Below are positions 13,148-25,450 of a stretch of 64,000 nucleotides of DNA, piece after piece (position 1 is the stretch's first letter; each line of letters begins with the position of its first letter). Source of the DNA: Bolinopsis microptera (lineage: Eukaryota > Ctenophora > Tentaculata > Lobata > Bolinopsidae); assembly GCF_026151205.1 (NCBI RefSeq), contig NC_087072.1, positions 7,674,084 through 7,738,083 of the forward strand, given 5' to 3'. Made by a program: the position numbers and the translations under genes. The notes under the pieces were generated by a model that saw nothing but the letters and a program-made list of their open reading frames with translations, was not told the origin of the DNA and searched no databases.

Positions 13148-16100
13148 TTACCATGTTTTCTTGGCAACAGCCCAGTCACACGAATCCTCCACACCGATCA
13201 TATCAACACCCCTGACAATACGGAACCAGCCCTCTTCACCCCAGTAGGTACCCCAGGAGTTCCTTCCAATCCAGAACTTTGTACCATCGGCATCAACTCC
13301 GTAACCAACTATCGAGATCTCGTGATTTGCACACTTGTCTCCGTCCGGATCGTTGAAGATTCCCCCGGTGTACGCCTCAAACTTGTCGTTAACGCATAGC
13401 GAGCAAGCAATCGGACCACGGGCGGATATCTCAGCCATCATGTTTCCTTCTCCGGCCACTTGCCCGTGCTCGGTGATGTGCCACTGAAAGAATATGATCT
13501 ATAGCTGTAGTTACTTTTAAATTGGCGTGTAGAAGAATTTAAACATAAGTCGGCTCGAAAAAGCGATCGCTTAAAAGATATATGCTTGATATCTGATAAA
13601 AACAAGGAATGACGTTAAGAATAAATCATTGCTATTTGTCACCACAGTGATAAGTATTCCGTGAAGATAGATAAAACTAACCGTGTAATACTCCGTCACA
13701 GCCCAGCACTTGTAATCAATGTGATCAGGATAGAACTGGGTGGGCATGCAGTTCTTGCAGATGTTGATTGGCTCGCACTGGTCATCTGTAGCGGTGTAAA
13801 TACTGCACGTGTCGTCCGTGATCCCATGCTCCATGATCCAAGAGTAAGCTGCGGTAGGGTCCCCTCCGTGACAACCTGAAATATGGTGGAACTTTAAAAT
13901 AATCAAGCTGGCGTGCTAAGTCATAAAGAAATAATTAAATCGCGGCAGATACCACTTTCATTATTCTCCTGATGTGCTATAAAATTAGAAGCGCTATTTT
14001 AAAGGAATAAAATAAGCCTAATACCTGCAGTATCATTAGCTCGGACGCAGTCCACTAGGGGTTGAGGAGACAGGTTAATATCTGGCCACGCTCCCCGCCT
14101 CGCCATCTTGATTCTGTCAGCCAGAGCGGAGGTAGTGCCGTGAGCCCAGCAACTTCCGCAATCTGTTGGTTTATTTAGTGACACATTGACAGGTTTGAGG
14201 TGAGGTTTTAAACAAGTAAACTGTGCAAGTTAGCTATTTGGGTTTGCTTTTAAGCGTGAACTCATTTTCTGAAAATCACTAGTTAAGCATTATTAGTCAA
14301 GAACTTACAAACTGGGATGTGTTGGTTCCTGTTAACAGTGGTGTAGTCTTTACCGCCCATATTTCGCGGATCATATGCCTTAGGTAGGTCCTCAACTTTA
14401 AGGTAGGTATGAGGTTGCGGTGTCTTAACATGAGTCTTCGCTGTCTGATTGAATGTATAAAGTAAGACAGGTTAACCAATTAAAGAGAAGAGGATTTTCT
14501 TACTGCTCAAAACCTAATACACAATCAATAATGTATAATATGTTGAATCCTCATCTTTTATATATATGCTATATATAGCATATATTATGTTCTTAATGAA
14601 GTAAAATTCACCAGACAAAATCACTTACCGGGTCTTTCACGACACAGGTTTTAGAGTGGTATTTGGGCTTCTTCTTTTCGACGGTTGGTGCGGTTTGAGA
14701 AACTTGTTCCCAGCTAGGGACGCCCCACGTGCAATCAGTTTCAAGTGCCAAGTTGTGTTTGTGCATCATCACTCTGGGGAGATTTGGATATTGTAATGAA
14801 ATTAGAATCGATCGACCCTCGAGGAATATAGTTATCTGGGGACCGCAGCCTATCATATTTATGTTCACAATCATAGAGATTAGGCGGAATGACAGGCTGA
14901 GCGCGGCCCAGTAAAGCGCCGCCCAGTAAGGAATATTATAGATAAACGCGAATGTCATGTCTGAGATCTGATATCGCAATCGTTTTGATAAGTAGACTAT
15001 CTAGCTATTGATCGAACAGTCTGCACTAGATGGCCGGTAATACGTGAGCGATCGGGTAAATAATAAATATAATCGAATCATGCATGCATGATCAAATTCA
15101 CGATGCGATGATTGCGATCGACGTGATTGATCTGACTCGATATATATATCGAGTATATAATATTAATTATGTACGTCGCGTTATATTTTCCCACGCTGCG
15201 CGTGACTGACTGTCAAAGTATTCTAGCGCGTTCCAGTAAAAATAAAAAGTAGACCTCCCGTTCTATCTGGTCACTTGTAGAATGTTACAGTTATCATCGG
15301 TATCATCAAAATAGGGTTTATCCGAATGCCTTCGACTGTCGACACACATATATAGGTTTCTAAAACACTTTGTGCACACGAAAACATGTACAGGGTAATT
15401 AAGAAGCCTAGTTATGTTACAAAAATTTTATAAAAATAGAAACCTGGAAATTTAGGTACATACCAAGTGTGATAGAATGACTAACTACATATTATATTAG
15501 TTTTACCACATTTCGGCACCCTCTTTTCAGTGGCCTAATTTCACCGGAATTGGAGGAATACCTTTTATAAATGCAATTTCCCAATGTTTTCCAAACAATT
15601 CTTCAGCTTATGACTAATAAAACTTACTTAGCAAAACCGTTGATTCCCCAGTATGATCCCCAGGAATTCCTGAGCCACCAGAACTCAACACCGTCCTCTA
15701 CACCCCATCCGACTAACTGACAAATACTTGATTATGACAGGGAACACAAAGTTAAACTAATATGTACATTTGCTAACAAAGCTGTAATTATAAAGGCAAA
15801 TCACACATGGCCACACAAAATACTAATAGAAAAGTAAAAAAGAAGTGGCAACTAACAGAAATCTCGTGGTTGATCATGGGGAAGAGTTTGAACTCGCTGT
15901 AGATCCCGCCTGTGTAATTCTCAAACTTGTCTGTCACCATGATTCCGCACCCGATGGGACCTGACAGTATTAAGTAGTGATAAGTGTTTACAATTTAGTA
16001 ATATGACGGATTATTAAATTCTGGGAACAGCTTTTTTGTCCAAGTTGTATTACAAGACAGGTGTGAAATTTGGTTTTTGGCCGATTTTCGATGTAAGTAA

Positions 16101-19100
16101 TACTCATTACTCATCCTGTAATCTATTCTGTGGAATTATTTATGTAGTTCTGCAGATAGTACAATTCATTCTGTTGCAGATATTCGAATAATGATATATC
16201 AATGATAATGAAATGCAGTGACCAAGAAATATTGCACTGTACTCCAATATTTACAAAGGTTAATACATTTATGGGATTTATAGTGCAAGCGAAGTACTAA
16301 GCCTCTAATTAATTGAGCGAGCGATGTGACACATAGAAGATCCGAGTCCACTGAATGTTCATAAATGCTAAATCTGAGCCTCTAAATTATTATTGTAGCC
16401 AAACAATCAATTTGACCGAATCTGAAACAGTGCCTCTGACTTGAATATGCTGCGGTTTCTTACAGTAAATTTATACCATAATAGTTTCTCCGAAACGTGT
16501 CGTGTACATACAATACGAAATTACCAATACTGACAAAGCACGATCTTTTGATACCACTTCTTTACTCACTAAAATATACCCTTCACTGTGAAGCCTCTGG
16601 AATGAAGCTGCTCTTATCACATATTTTATGGTATTCAATGATACTTCTTAGTATCTTCTGCTAATTTTGTTATATGTCCGACAAAAACCAGCTATTGCTT
16701 TCGACTGGAGAGCGTTCAGATAAAAAGCGTGTGGAGTAGGCATGGCAGATTCAAAGAGACTACAATCTTCGCTGTTCATGTATATATTTATATCTAACTG
16801 GCTTAATCGACCAAGTAAAGGTTTGAAAGTATTACTAATGATTTTGAGACTTCAGGAGCCAGCATCTCACATTGTGAGATTCTCACAACTAGGGAGAGCA
16901 CGTAAACTAAAAGCACAATGCAAAGGAGCTATTTATGTAAATTTATAGGCTGAGCAACTTGTGATTTACAAGATCACACTAGTTTAATCCAGACTTGGAG
17001 AGATTAGGATCTTGAAAGAGACTCAGTTCGTACCAGTACGTACTAAACAAAAATCTGAGTATGAAGATGAAACTATAGTAGGCCCTTTTGAATTATGCAA
17101 AGACTAATCTGCTCACCTTTGCACCCGGTGAGTAATGCATGCTCTGTTAGCACAGAGAGGAATGATTTTAATGTCCTCGGTGCAATACGGGCCCAACAAC
17201 CTTTCCGTTGTTAGTGCTGAACGCACTTAAGTAAAATATTTTGTCTCTTTAGTAAAGTTAATTGGGATTTGGGTGACCATTTGAGTTTTGACTGCGTGAT
17301 ATAATGACGACCTGATTGGGCTCCCTGTACGATTAGTGTGCCAATCCAATCACATGATCCCGCGTGAAAATAAACTCGTTGTGTTTGATACCTCGGTCAT
17401 CTGAAAAGCTTCCATATTTTTAGGAAAAGTGCAAGTGAGCACTCATTAACTGAACAATAAGCCCAAAAGTTTGCACTCTGACCTATCGGCCGACCTAAAG
17501 ATTTAACATGACATCATTTTTTTCTAAGTTGGTAAATTAATAACCCGTCACTTTAAAGATGATCGCGTTTGCCATAAGGACTACGGAAACTGTACAAATT
17601 GTTCAACGATATAATTTCATGAAATACTGCTGATTCTAAATACATTTTTATATTAAATATTTATACACCATGTTATAAATGTGTATTCAGGCTGACTTAG
17701 CATGGCCCGTAACCTCGTGTTTCTCGTATTTCTGGGTCTAGAGATTTACAGTGGGTCCAATGCTGCTATTCCAGGTAGGACGATTAATCATAGTTTTATT
17801 ACAATGCTCCAATAAATTACCTTGTCATTTACATTGAATACACACTACAATAGAACAGTAAACCCAGTAACCCCGGTGACCCCGGTAACCCATAGTTATC
17901 ATAATTAATAATTTCTTGTGTGGTTAACAGCTATCATTCCAAATCCAATTAACTACTCGTAATTGTACAAAGCTGATCATGATATAATACTAATATTTCC
18001 CCTCAGCTTGCGCACAGGAGCATAGAGACTTTGCAGGAAGTGATATATCTGGTTTTTCAACCATGGACAGCCTTATCAGCTGTATCAAATATTGCCAGTC
18101 AATAGAGGGCTGCCTATCTTTCACATACGACATCAAACCCAAAAATTGCTGGCCTAAGAACAAAGAATTCAGTGAAAATGAGGCCATAACCACTCAAAGT
18201 GATCAGGATCTATTTAGTGGCAACATAAAGGAATGTGCAGGTACGGTAATGTTATTATATTACTTACGACATTCTACCACTTATCTTTGAAGTATGCACA
18301 AGAAATCACTGAAATCACTAATAAACCGGAATCAGACAAAAAATGTAAATGAATGTATTTGATAAGTTATCTTAAGGGGGCATACCCCAAATCTGTCCAG
18401 ACCTAATGACCTCATAGGCAGTTCAGTGACCTTCTAGCGCACCGTTTCCACACCAAAAAAAATTATTTTGAGAATTCCCATTTTTGTAATCGAGCATTTC
18501 CTGGTTAAGAGTGCAATTTTCGGAAAATATTATTTTGTGGTTGAGACGCTATAAAATAATTATTTCTTGCGGTATCGGGTTGAAATTTTGCTCGCCGTTT
18601 ATTCACATATATGTCAAGGTGTGTGTAAAATCTTGATATCGTATCTAAAAAGGCTGGTGTGTTATGAATTTTTAAAGTCAAAAAGATAAAATTGTCCTTT
18701 TCAGGCTTATTTTAACAAAAAGTCAGTCAGGGAAGATCGGATTATTTGATGCTTGACATCAAATTGTTCTCTGAATTCTGGCGCAGTTTTAGATGCCCTC
18801 AAAAATGTTTTTACTCATTCACCTTCTGATCTATTGGACAAACAACAAATTTAGGCACATTTTTCGTTTTTAATATTTACTGATTTTTCTAAAATTTTGA
18901 TAGGAATGTGCTAGTGACTTTTTGAAGGGTGCAAAATAACCGCAACTAGCACATTTATATATGAGTTATGAACAACAAAACACCCTAAAATGCTTCCCTT
19001 TGAAGTTATGGGAGAAAATGTGATTTTTTGGCTTTGCAGATTAAAAATCACATTTTCTCCCATAACTTCAAAGGGAAGCATTTTAGGGTGTTTTGTTGTT

Positions 19101-22100
19101 CATAACTCATATATAAATGTGCTAGTTGCGGTTATTTTGCACCCTTCAAAAAGTCACTAGCACATTCCTATCAAAATTTTAGAAAAATCAGTAAATATTA
19201 AAAACGAAAAATGTGCCTAAATTTGTTGTTTGGCTTTGAGGTCCAATAGATCAGAAGGTGAATGAGTAAAAACATTTTTGAGGGCATCTAAAACTGCGCC
19301 AGAATTCAGAGAACAATTTGATGTCAAGCATCAAATAATCCGATCTTCCCTGACTGACTTTTTGTTAAAATAAGCCTGAAAAGGACAATTTTAGCTTTTT
19401 GACTTTAAAAATTCATAACACACCAGCCTTTTTAGATACGATATCAAGATTTTACACACACCTTGACATAGATGTGAATAAACGGCGAGCAAAATTTCAG
19501 CCCGATACGGCAAGAAATAATTAACTTATAGCGTCTCAACCACAAAATAATTTTTTCCGAAAATTGCACTCTTAACCAGGAAATGCTCGATTACAAAAAT
19601 GGGAATTCTCAAAATAATTTTTTTTGGTGTGGAAACGGTGCGCTAGAAGGTCACTGAACTGCCTATGAGGTCATTTGGTCTGGACGGCACAAACCACTGT
19701 TTTGGGGTATGCCCCCTTAATTACAGTTGACGGAGGTTGGAGTGACTAGTAGTAGTAGTGAGATTTTGTAGTTTAGCAAACGCTAAAATCCTATTCTTGT
19801 ATTTCTAGGGTAAATAATAGAGTATTTCCTTTCAGAATATTGTGAGGGTTTAAATGAATCTTGGGAGCACGCAGTAACAAGTGGTAGCTTTCCTCTAAAA
19901 GCAGAGAAGACAATCACAGTGTCCTGTGAGAGGAAGTACATTAACGTAGGAACAATAACCCTCACGTGCACTGTCGGAACACTGACCGGGGGAGAACCCA
20001 CCTGTCTTAAACCAAGTGAGATAAAATTGCTTTATTTACGTCAAATAATATGACATGCTGATTTGAAAATGCAACCAGTAGTTAGGGCTGCTGTGTTGCA
20101 TTTTCAGGCAGTTAGTTGATAAAACGATAGATAAATAATTTTAGTATTGTTTGTTGAAGAGAGTGGCCCAGTGGGAGTCATATTTTTGTGTGACACGTGA
20201 CCGTGAATAACCAATCAGCATCCAGCATCGACCAATAAAAACCCAGAACCACTGGACCACGTGTCACCAGTATCCACTTATATTAAATAGTATTTTAGTT
20301 ACAAACCTCTAGCGTATATCTCAGCCTTCATCCTGTCAGCACCTCTAACACTGCCGTACTGACTAACTTTGTAGTTATCATACTTCTCAACTGGGTGGCA
20401 CTGAAGGAGGGTGCAGTCAGTTATTGTAGCTTTTTGGAGATCATGTTATAAACATTAAGTACGACATGTTGGAACTATGAAATAAATTCATTCGTTTGTT
20501 AACCACACGGCACACAGTTTAATATAATTATAATGAGCGATATTTTAGGTATCCTCGTTGATTTTAACTTACTCCAGTTTCAGGATCACATGTCTCACAT
20601 ACACCCAGTGGCTCACATTCGCCGTCTTTTGCCTGATGAGTGATAGGGACTTTTAGCCGAGACTTGATCATAAAATCAGACTAAGGATAGCACTGTTCGG
20701 CACATGATTCCTTTCATTTTCATTTCGTCTCGTGTCGAGTGACATAAAAACATAGACACGACAGGCTAGCATGAAAGTCTGCTTAAACCATATTAGAATA
20801 GAAACAAGATTATAATGTTCAGATTAGAATAGCAACAAGATTATAATGTTCAGATTACACGTTGTTAATTCTTACCACGTAGTTCTGACAGGTCTCGTCA
20901 GGAATACCCTTACTCTCAATGTACTCCAGTGCAGCGCCCGGGTTACCTCCTGTAGGATAAATGTAGGAGGTAGGATCAATGTAGGAGGTAGGATCAGAGT
21001 GAAAACTAAACTACATAATATCTCTTTACAACCAACATTTTGCAAGTTTTAAAACAAAAATATTCTTTTAAATTATAAGGCCTGCATAATTAAATTGCAA
21101 GCTGGTAATCTATCTGAAGAAACGTACCCTCGCAGCTACCACCACCCCTGCAGTTGACCAGAACCTGAGGAGACAGCTGGATCCTAGGCCACGTGTTGTT
21201 GCGCATTATGGAGATCCTGTCACTCAGAGCTGATGTCGTGCCCTGAGCCCAACAACTACCGCAATCTGGGGAGATGTGAGATGTTAGAAAGCTCTTAGTA
21301 CGCGGTGCACTATTTTCATGTGATAATAGTTGAGTTAAAATAGGAGCGTGACTGTATAGACGTGATTTCTTTAAAACATCAGGAATCGAGCTAAGGAGTT
21401 GTGATTTAATTAGTATCATGGGTGTAAAGTGCTCTACACGGGCATCTTTGTATACGATTTCTGCTCAGATACATTGTATGCCACGAGCTTATCACCGAAA
21501 TAAAAATATAGCGTCAGTAAACCAATTTCTCCAGTTTCTCATGTCTCTTCAATCATTTCAACAATAACATGTATCATGTTGGTGTGAGTGTCACGTGGCC
21601 ACATGTTGACAATGAAACTGGATACGAATTAATGTAAAACTTTGTTCCGTGCGGTGCCCATACATTTACCCCAGGTAAGAATTACAAATAACCTTATCAA
21701 GTCGCTGACACAAAACTTCCAATAAAGCATCTGGCACAGTTTTTCATCTTGCACTTTGTTCAAGTACACAACTATGTAAAAAAGTTACACAACAATGTAA
21801 ACAGGAAAGTTACACGTGTACATGTGAGTCACACACGGGTATGTAGAGAATGTTACACTCTTGTAGTGTACACTTTGACTTACATATGGGGATGTGTTGG
21901 TTCCTGGTGGCGGTTAGATAGTTTTCTCCGTTAACATTGCCCCAATCCCAGCTGGTAGGAAGCTCGTGTTTTGTTAACAGTTGGTGGGGTAAGGGTGAGG
22001 TTATCTTCTCTCCTCTCGAGAACGACGCTGGAACAAAGGATATAAATAGTAACGGAGTTTTATATTAACAGGAAACGATGTTACAGAGTCGATATATTTT

Positions 22101-22765
22101 AATGTTGCCATGGGGTGGCAAGTCCCCATACATCGTGGTCCGGTAGTTTCATTGCGTCCTAATATATAGTCCGATAATTTCACTGCGTCATAATGTATAT
22201 AAACTTTTATATATTAACCTCTTAATATTTTGACTTTTGCTTTTTATCGAATCTGTGGTAAGTTATCATCGCGTGATAATCGAGCAACGAACTTGGCAAA
22301 TTCTAATTTTCGTATTTAAGCGATAGCATGTGATGATGACGTTAGCAGTAATTCTGAATTCTACAAAACATTCGCTGCGTGTGTAGGAAGCTGATTCCAA
22401 AAACAGGGGAGTAGGATATCGAATAACACTTATGAGGCATGCTACTCAAGTCATGCTTTGCAATACAAGGAAACAATACATATTGGTGAGGTAGGAATCA
22501 GGAATGTATCTTTGTTCCGATATAAATTGTACAATTGAGAACCAAAATAATATTAAATCTAAATTAGAGAGAGCTTTAAAGAGGAAGTAGATCATCAACT
22601 TTCAAAGGAAATAAATTAATTGAGGAGAAATGAACAGAAACGTTCATTACATTGTAAACATCTGATGATTTTAATAGTGTTTTATTTACCTTTAGCATCT
22701 CGACAACCTTTCATAGCTGCAACTGATGCCAGAGCTACTGCAGCGAGTAGCACCAGCAGTCTCAT
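13148..22765 (-). CDS. Double-domain cathepsin Z/X-like cysteine protease (papain family C1A)
   Basis: Thirteen exons on the minus strand join in frame to 575 residues: 22690-22765, 21884-22027, 21128-21265, 20876-20949, 20573-20632, 20307-20400, 15857-15960, 15628-15716, 14629-14773, 14309-14444, 14025-14162, 13682-13875, 13148-13483. Residues 1-17 (MRLLVLLAAVALASVAA) are a signal peptide. Domain 1 has the cathepsin Z mini-loop and active site RNQHIPIYCGSCWA (Cys78), NHEIS (His227) and RNSWG (Asn247), ending with LALETDCTWG. The exon at 14629-14773 encodes both that C-terminus and a linker with a propeptide-like Cys (SKTC). Domain 2 repeats RNQHIPVYCGSCWA (Cys358), His518 and Asn539. Both triads are intact. 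Cathepsin Z is normally a single lysosomal carboxypeptidase of about 300 residues. The splice positions at HIP-Y/CGSC and before the next Gly are shared by both domains, pointing to internal tandem duplication. Intron 6 (about 4.3 kb) hosts another gene. Transcript proof is lacking. Confidence 0.85.
14831..14929 (+). mobile_element. TTAC...GTAA mini-MITE, copy A
   Basis: This is a copy of the short family seen also at 36163, 51271 and 63388. It starts TTATCTGGGGACC and ends GCCCAGTAA, with the conserved core GGCGGAATGACAGGCTGAGCG. The 3' end carries an extra GCGCCGCCCAGTAA. Flanks GGAATATA (14823-14830) and GGAATATT (14930-14937) match at 7 of 8 bases, fitting an 8-bp target-site duplication. 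It lies in the intron between exons 8 and 9 of the cathepsin Z-like gene. Confidence 0.75.
17702..20015 (+). CDS. Secreted PAN/apple-like plus sushi (CCP) protein, nested gene, 3' end unresolved
   Basis: Three exons join in phase 1: 17702-17774, 18007-18240 and 19836-20015. The first encodes a signal peptide (MARNLVFLVFLGLEIYSG). The second, flanked by phase-1 introns, has six cysteines and the apple/PAN-like features CIKYCQSIEGCLSFTYD and NCWPK. The third is a sushi-like module with EYCEGL, an internal SCERKY, LTCTVG and GGEPTCLKP; its four cysteines and final G-x-P-x-C fit CCP domains. Exon 3 may splice at 20016 (GTGAGA, phase 1) to exons I could not find, or read on to a TGA at about 20049-20051. 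The gene lies wholly within intron 6 of the opposite-strand cathepsin gene. Such proteins are usually secreted adhesion or recognition molecules; the ligand is unknown. Confidence 0.65.
18376..19716. mobile_element. 1.34-kb foldback element flanked by TTAA
   Basis: Two arms of about 650-670 bp are near-perfect reverse complements (about 18376-19028 and 19043-19716) around a short loop, GGCTTTGCAGATT. The ends are GGGGGCATACCCCAAA and its complement. TTAA lies directly outside both ends (18372-18375, 19717-19720), as expected for a TTAA target-site duplication (piggyBac or Kolobok type). The right arm has small indels relative to the left, so the copy is not brand new. No transposase is present. 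It lies in intron 2 of the PAN/sushi gene. Confidence 0.9.
20160..20279. mobile_element. Short MITE with paired CACGTG motifs, copy 2
   Basis: The ends AGTGGCCCAGTGGG and CACCAGTATCCACT are imperfect inverted repeats. Inside, GTGTGACACGTGACCG and GGACCACGTGTCACC face each other. Terminal CCAGTATCCA and the inner GACACGTG are shared with the element at 12779-12915, so both belong to one non-coding hairpin family. It sits in intron 6 of the cathepsin gene, just before exon 6 (20307-20400). Confidence 0.5.
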
Positions 22766-23599
22766 TCTACGGGAAGGTCTAAATAAATTATACTATGGCC
22801 AACGTTCTAGTCATAGACTACTAAAATTACATAATGTAAGGGTAAGCTAAAGTCTAAACATTTGATTATTTCACCGAGTTCATCAATTTAGAGGGTTAAC
22901 TTTTCTAGTCAAGACAGTGTAAAACACAGGCTGCTTAAACAAAATGACAACTTAAAAGAAATCAAATAGAATAAATGTTAGATAATTTACTTTACTTCAA
23001 CAAATTTATATTAAGATAATCTGATGCCACGTGAAGGGTGAGTTATAATACTACGCTGTAGTCTTATCAGTTACAACTCACAAGATACCACGGGGCAACG
23101 CCTGATCAAATTATGGAAGCTAAGTAACTGTGCATGACTTCATAATTTAGGAATCAAATCTTATCGTAACTCAAGGTGTCGTCTGATTTAAAAAACACTG
23201 ACAGGGCCTGTACCGTTACACGAAGAGTAAAATAGTCAAGTCTATTATGATCAACTTTTTTCCATGAAAGTTCGTGTTTTCAGATAAATACATATATGCA
23301 TATGTTTATTTCATTAGACGAATAAAAACGAAGACGTCATAATTTAAGGAAGCAAAATCTTGTCTTATTCAAATAGCATGGCTAGGTTACGCTATGAATC
23401 AGAACATTATAATATATTATGGAATAAAAATAGTGAGTTGTTATATAAAATTAATATCAAATGCTTCAAATTAAATAATTTAAAATACTCAAATAAAATT
23501 TACGACGACAAAATGTGTAAATGTGATTAACATAGCTTCGTGTTATTATCCTAGTTTCAAGGATTAATAGTGTTGAGCTAACAGCCACACATTATCAGC

Positions 23600-23926
23600 T
23601 CAACCTTTGGTCTTCGGCGGATTTTTCTGAATTATAGGCTTGGGTCTCGTCTTGAAAATGTACTTCTCCTCAATGACAGATTTGATTACCCAGTTCTTAT
23701 CAGCAGTTTTAGTCATGACCCCAAAAGGTTTCTCAAGTTTCACAACTTTTCCAGTCAGTATGTGATGTCCTATAACCAGCTGTGGGGTCCCCGTTTTGTC
23801 GATGTGGAGGTCCCCAATGTGGGCACCTTGGAATGCGACGGATGAAGGACAGTCCACCTTGCCTTGTAGCTCCACCATCCCCCATTTGTCCAGGGTGTCT
23901 TGTATCTTCAGCACAACTTGAGGCAT
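23600..23926 (-). CDS. CHTF8: Chromosome transmission fidelity protein 8 (CTF8)
   Basis: A single coding exon encodes 108 residues from MPQVVLKIQ to the TGA at 23600-23602. The core WGMVELQGKVDC, GDLHIDKTGTPQLVIGHHIL, GKVVKLEKPFGVM and IFKTRPKPII matches the CTF8/CHTF8 family closely in order and spacing (human about 121 residues). CTF8 is a small subunit of the CTF18-DCC1-CTF8 alternative clamp loader, which acts with PCNA in sister-chromatid cohesion. The frame is open upstream to 23977, but a TTAG acceptor just before GGCCCAACAAAAGG suggests a 5' UTR intron, so I chose the start at 23926. The next gene (cathepsin) starts about 830 bp further on. Confidence 0.88.
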   Translation of the reverse strand: MPQVVLKIQDTLDKWGMVELQGKVDCPSSVAFQGAHIGDLHIDKTGTPQLVIGHHILTGKVVKLEKPFGVMTKTADKNWVIKSVIEEKYIFKTRPKPIIQKNPPKTKG

Positions 23927-24797
23927 ATCTTCTACCGCTGATACCTTTTGTTGGGCCCTAATGTGATAAAGTGACACGTAATACTATTTATTTTCAAGTA
24001 AAAATGGAGTGTATAGCTGTGTGAAATTAGATTATGTTAGGAATTTCCCAAAATAACACCTCACGTACACGAAAATCAGACATTTAATTTGTTTATTGAT
24101 GATGGTGATCAGTGAGAATGTTAAAGGATGATCGTTTGAAAAGAACTGTTGAAGGTTGATTCAATTTACATTTAAATAAAGATGGGATCCTAGAATAAGA
24201 TTACGATCTTGAGGTAGGTGTACTAGAGCAGTCATATTTTGGAATGTTTGAGCTATGCGCACTGATGAGAAAGAATTTAAGAAAACACAGATCGATATAG
24301 TTAAAAGATTAAGTTCTAAAATAAAATAAAATAAATTCATACAAAGTCATCACTCATCATCCATCATTCATGTTCAATAGTAACCCCGTTATTATTATAT
24401 AACCCCATTATATCATATTATAAGAATAAGTAAATATTCATCGGAAAATAGATTATAATTTGATTCATAACTAATAAATTTAATAATAATATACATCACG
24501 TCATGCAAATAATATTCTATGTAATAAACATTAACATGCATTAAAGAATTATAATAATATGTACAATTAAATTGTTGAACAAAAATTACAAGTTTACAAA
24601 TTGTACAGCTTTAAATTGACAAAATGTCTCCAAATTATTCGGGCGGTTTACATAAATTTCACACACACATGAAAGTATATAAATTATGCAAAAAATCAGT
24701 TGAGAAATAATAAAAATCTTACATCAACTCAATTAGAAAAGTGTGCATACTAAGGCTCACCAAAGATCCCCGAAATGTGCTATGTCCGTGAAACAAC

Positions 24798-25450
24798 CTA
24801 GTAAAGGTGAAGCAGAACCTTCACTGCCATGTAAACATTGCAAAGTAGTCCAGTAAAGAATGCTAGAGCTCGAGCAGGTTGACGAACTTGTCCAAGATAA
24901 ACTACAGTGTGGATGAATCTGGCAGCAGTGAAAATCTGGGAGACAAGAGTAACACAGCCAGCATCACCAGCACCAGAAATAGCGTAGACAAAGATCAGTC
25001 CAATGAAAGGGATTATGTTTTCCATGTCGTTCAGATGAGCTCTGAAAATGGGAGATATTTAATTTAATCGAGAACATCGTTGATCGAATAAGAAAACATG
25101 TTAGTGCTGCACTGTTTTGTAATAAGTTAGCAGTAAATCGGGGTTTTTATTTACAATAAAACCTCCAAAAGCATAATATTGGGGTTTGGCCAGGTATAGT
25201 ATCACCAAGTGGTAAAAATAGTTGTATTTTTCAGATCATGACCAAGTATGACTCACCGTCTGATTCTTTCAACAACAGGGTCACTAGTGCTCACTGTAGC
25301 ACCATCACCCATGAACTTGGCATCCTCCTCAGATGCAACAACCTTCTTCTTCGAGCGAGTAAATCCAACAATCGGACCAAAGGTTGCCAATTTGAGAAGT
25401 AGAATTGTCGACCACCAAACGGCGGCTTGAAGGGCTGCATTCAGTTCCAT
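24798..25450 (-). CDS. Microsomal glutathione S-transferase 1-like (MAPEG), copy 1
   Basis: Two exons, 25257-25450 and 24798-25041, join in phase 2 to 145 residues; MGST1 proteins are usually about 150-155. The junction recreates the MAPEG signature RRAHLNDMENIIPF, near the glutathione site. Hydrophobic helices at about residues 8-30, 73-90, 95-110 and 120-142 fit the four-helix membrane topology. Family members conjugate glutathione to lipophilic electrophiles or reduce lipid peroxides in the ER and outer mitochondrial membrane, as trimers. An acceptor (TTGAACAG) lies 6 nt before the ATG, implying a 5' UTR intron. It is nearly identical to copy 2; exon 1 differs mostly around KFMGDGA. Confidence 0.85.

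Noticed and set aside
13661-13879. Plus-strand frames opposite cathepsin exons
   Set aside because: Mirror frames of a real minus-strand exon with active-site motifs.
14608-14979. Longer minus-strand frame with a possible signal-like N-terminus before the cathepsin exon
   Set aside because: The extra 5' part is intron plus a mini-MITE copy. A clear acceptor at 14774-14776 and matching phase show that the coding exon is 14629-14773.
24879-25067. Plus-strand frames opposite MGST exon 2 (also at 26141 and 30589)
   Set aside because: They recur only because the MGST exon is duplicated; the minus strand has the MAPEG signature and conserved splice sites.
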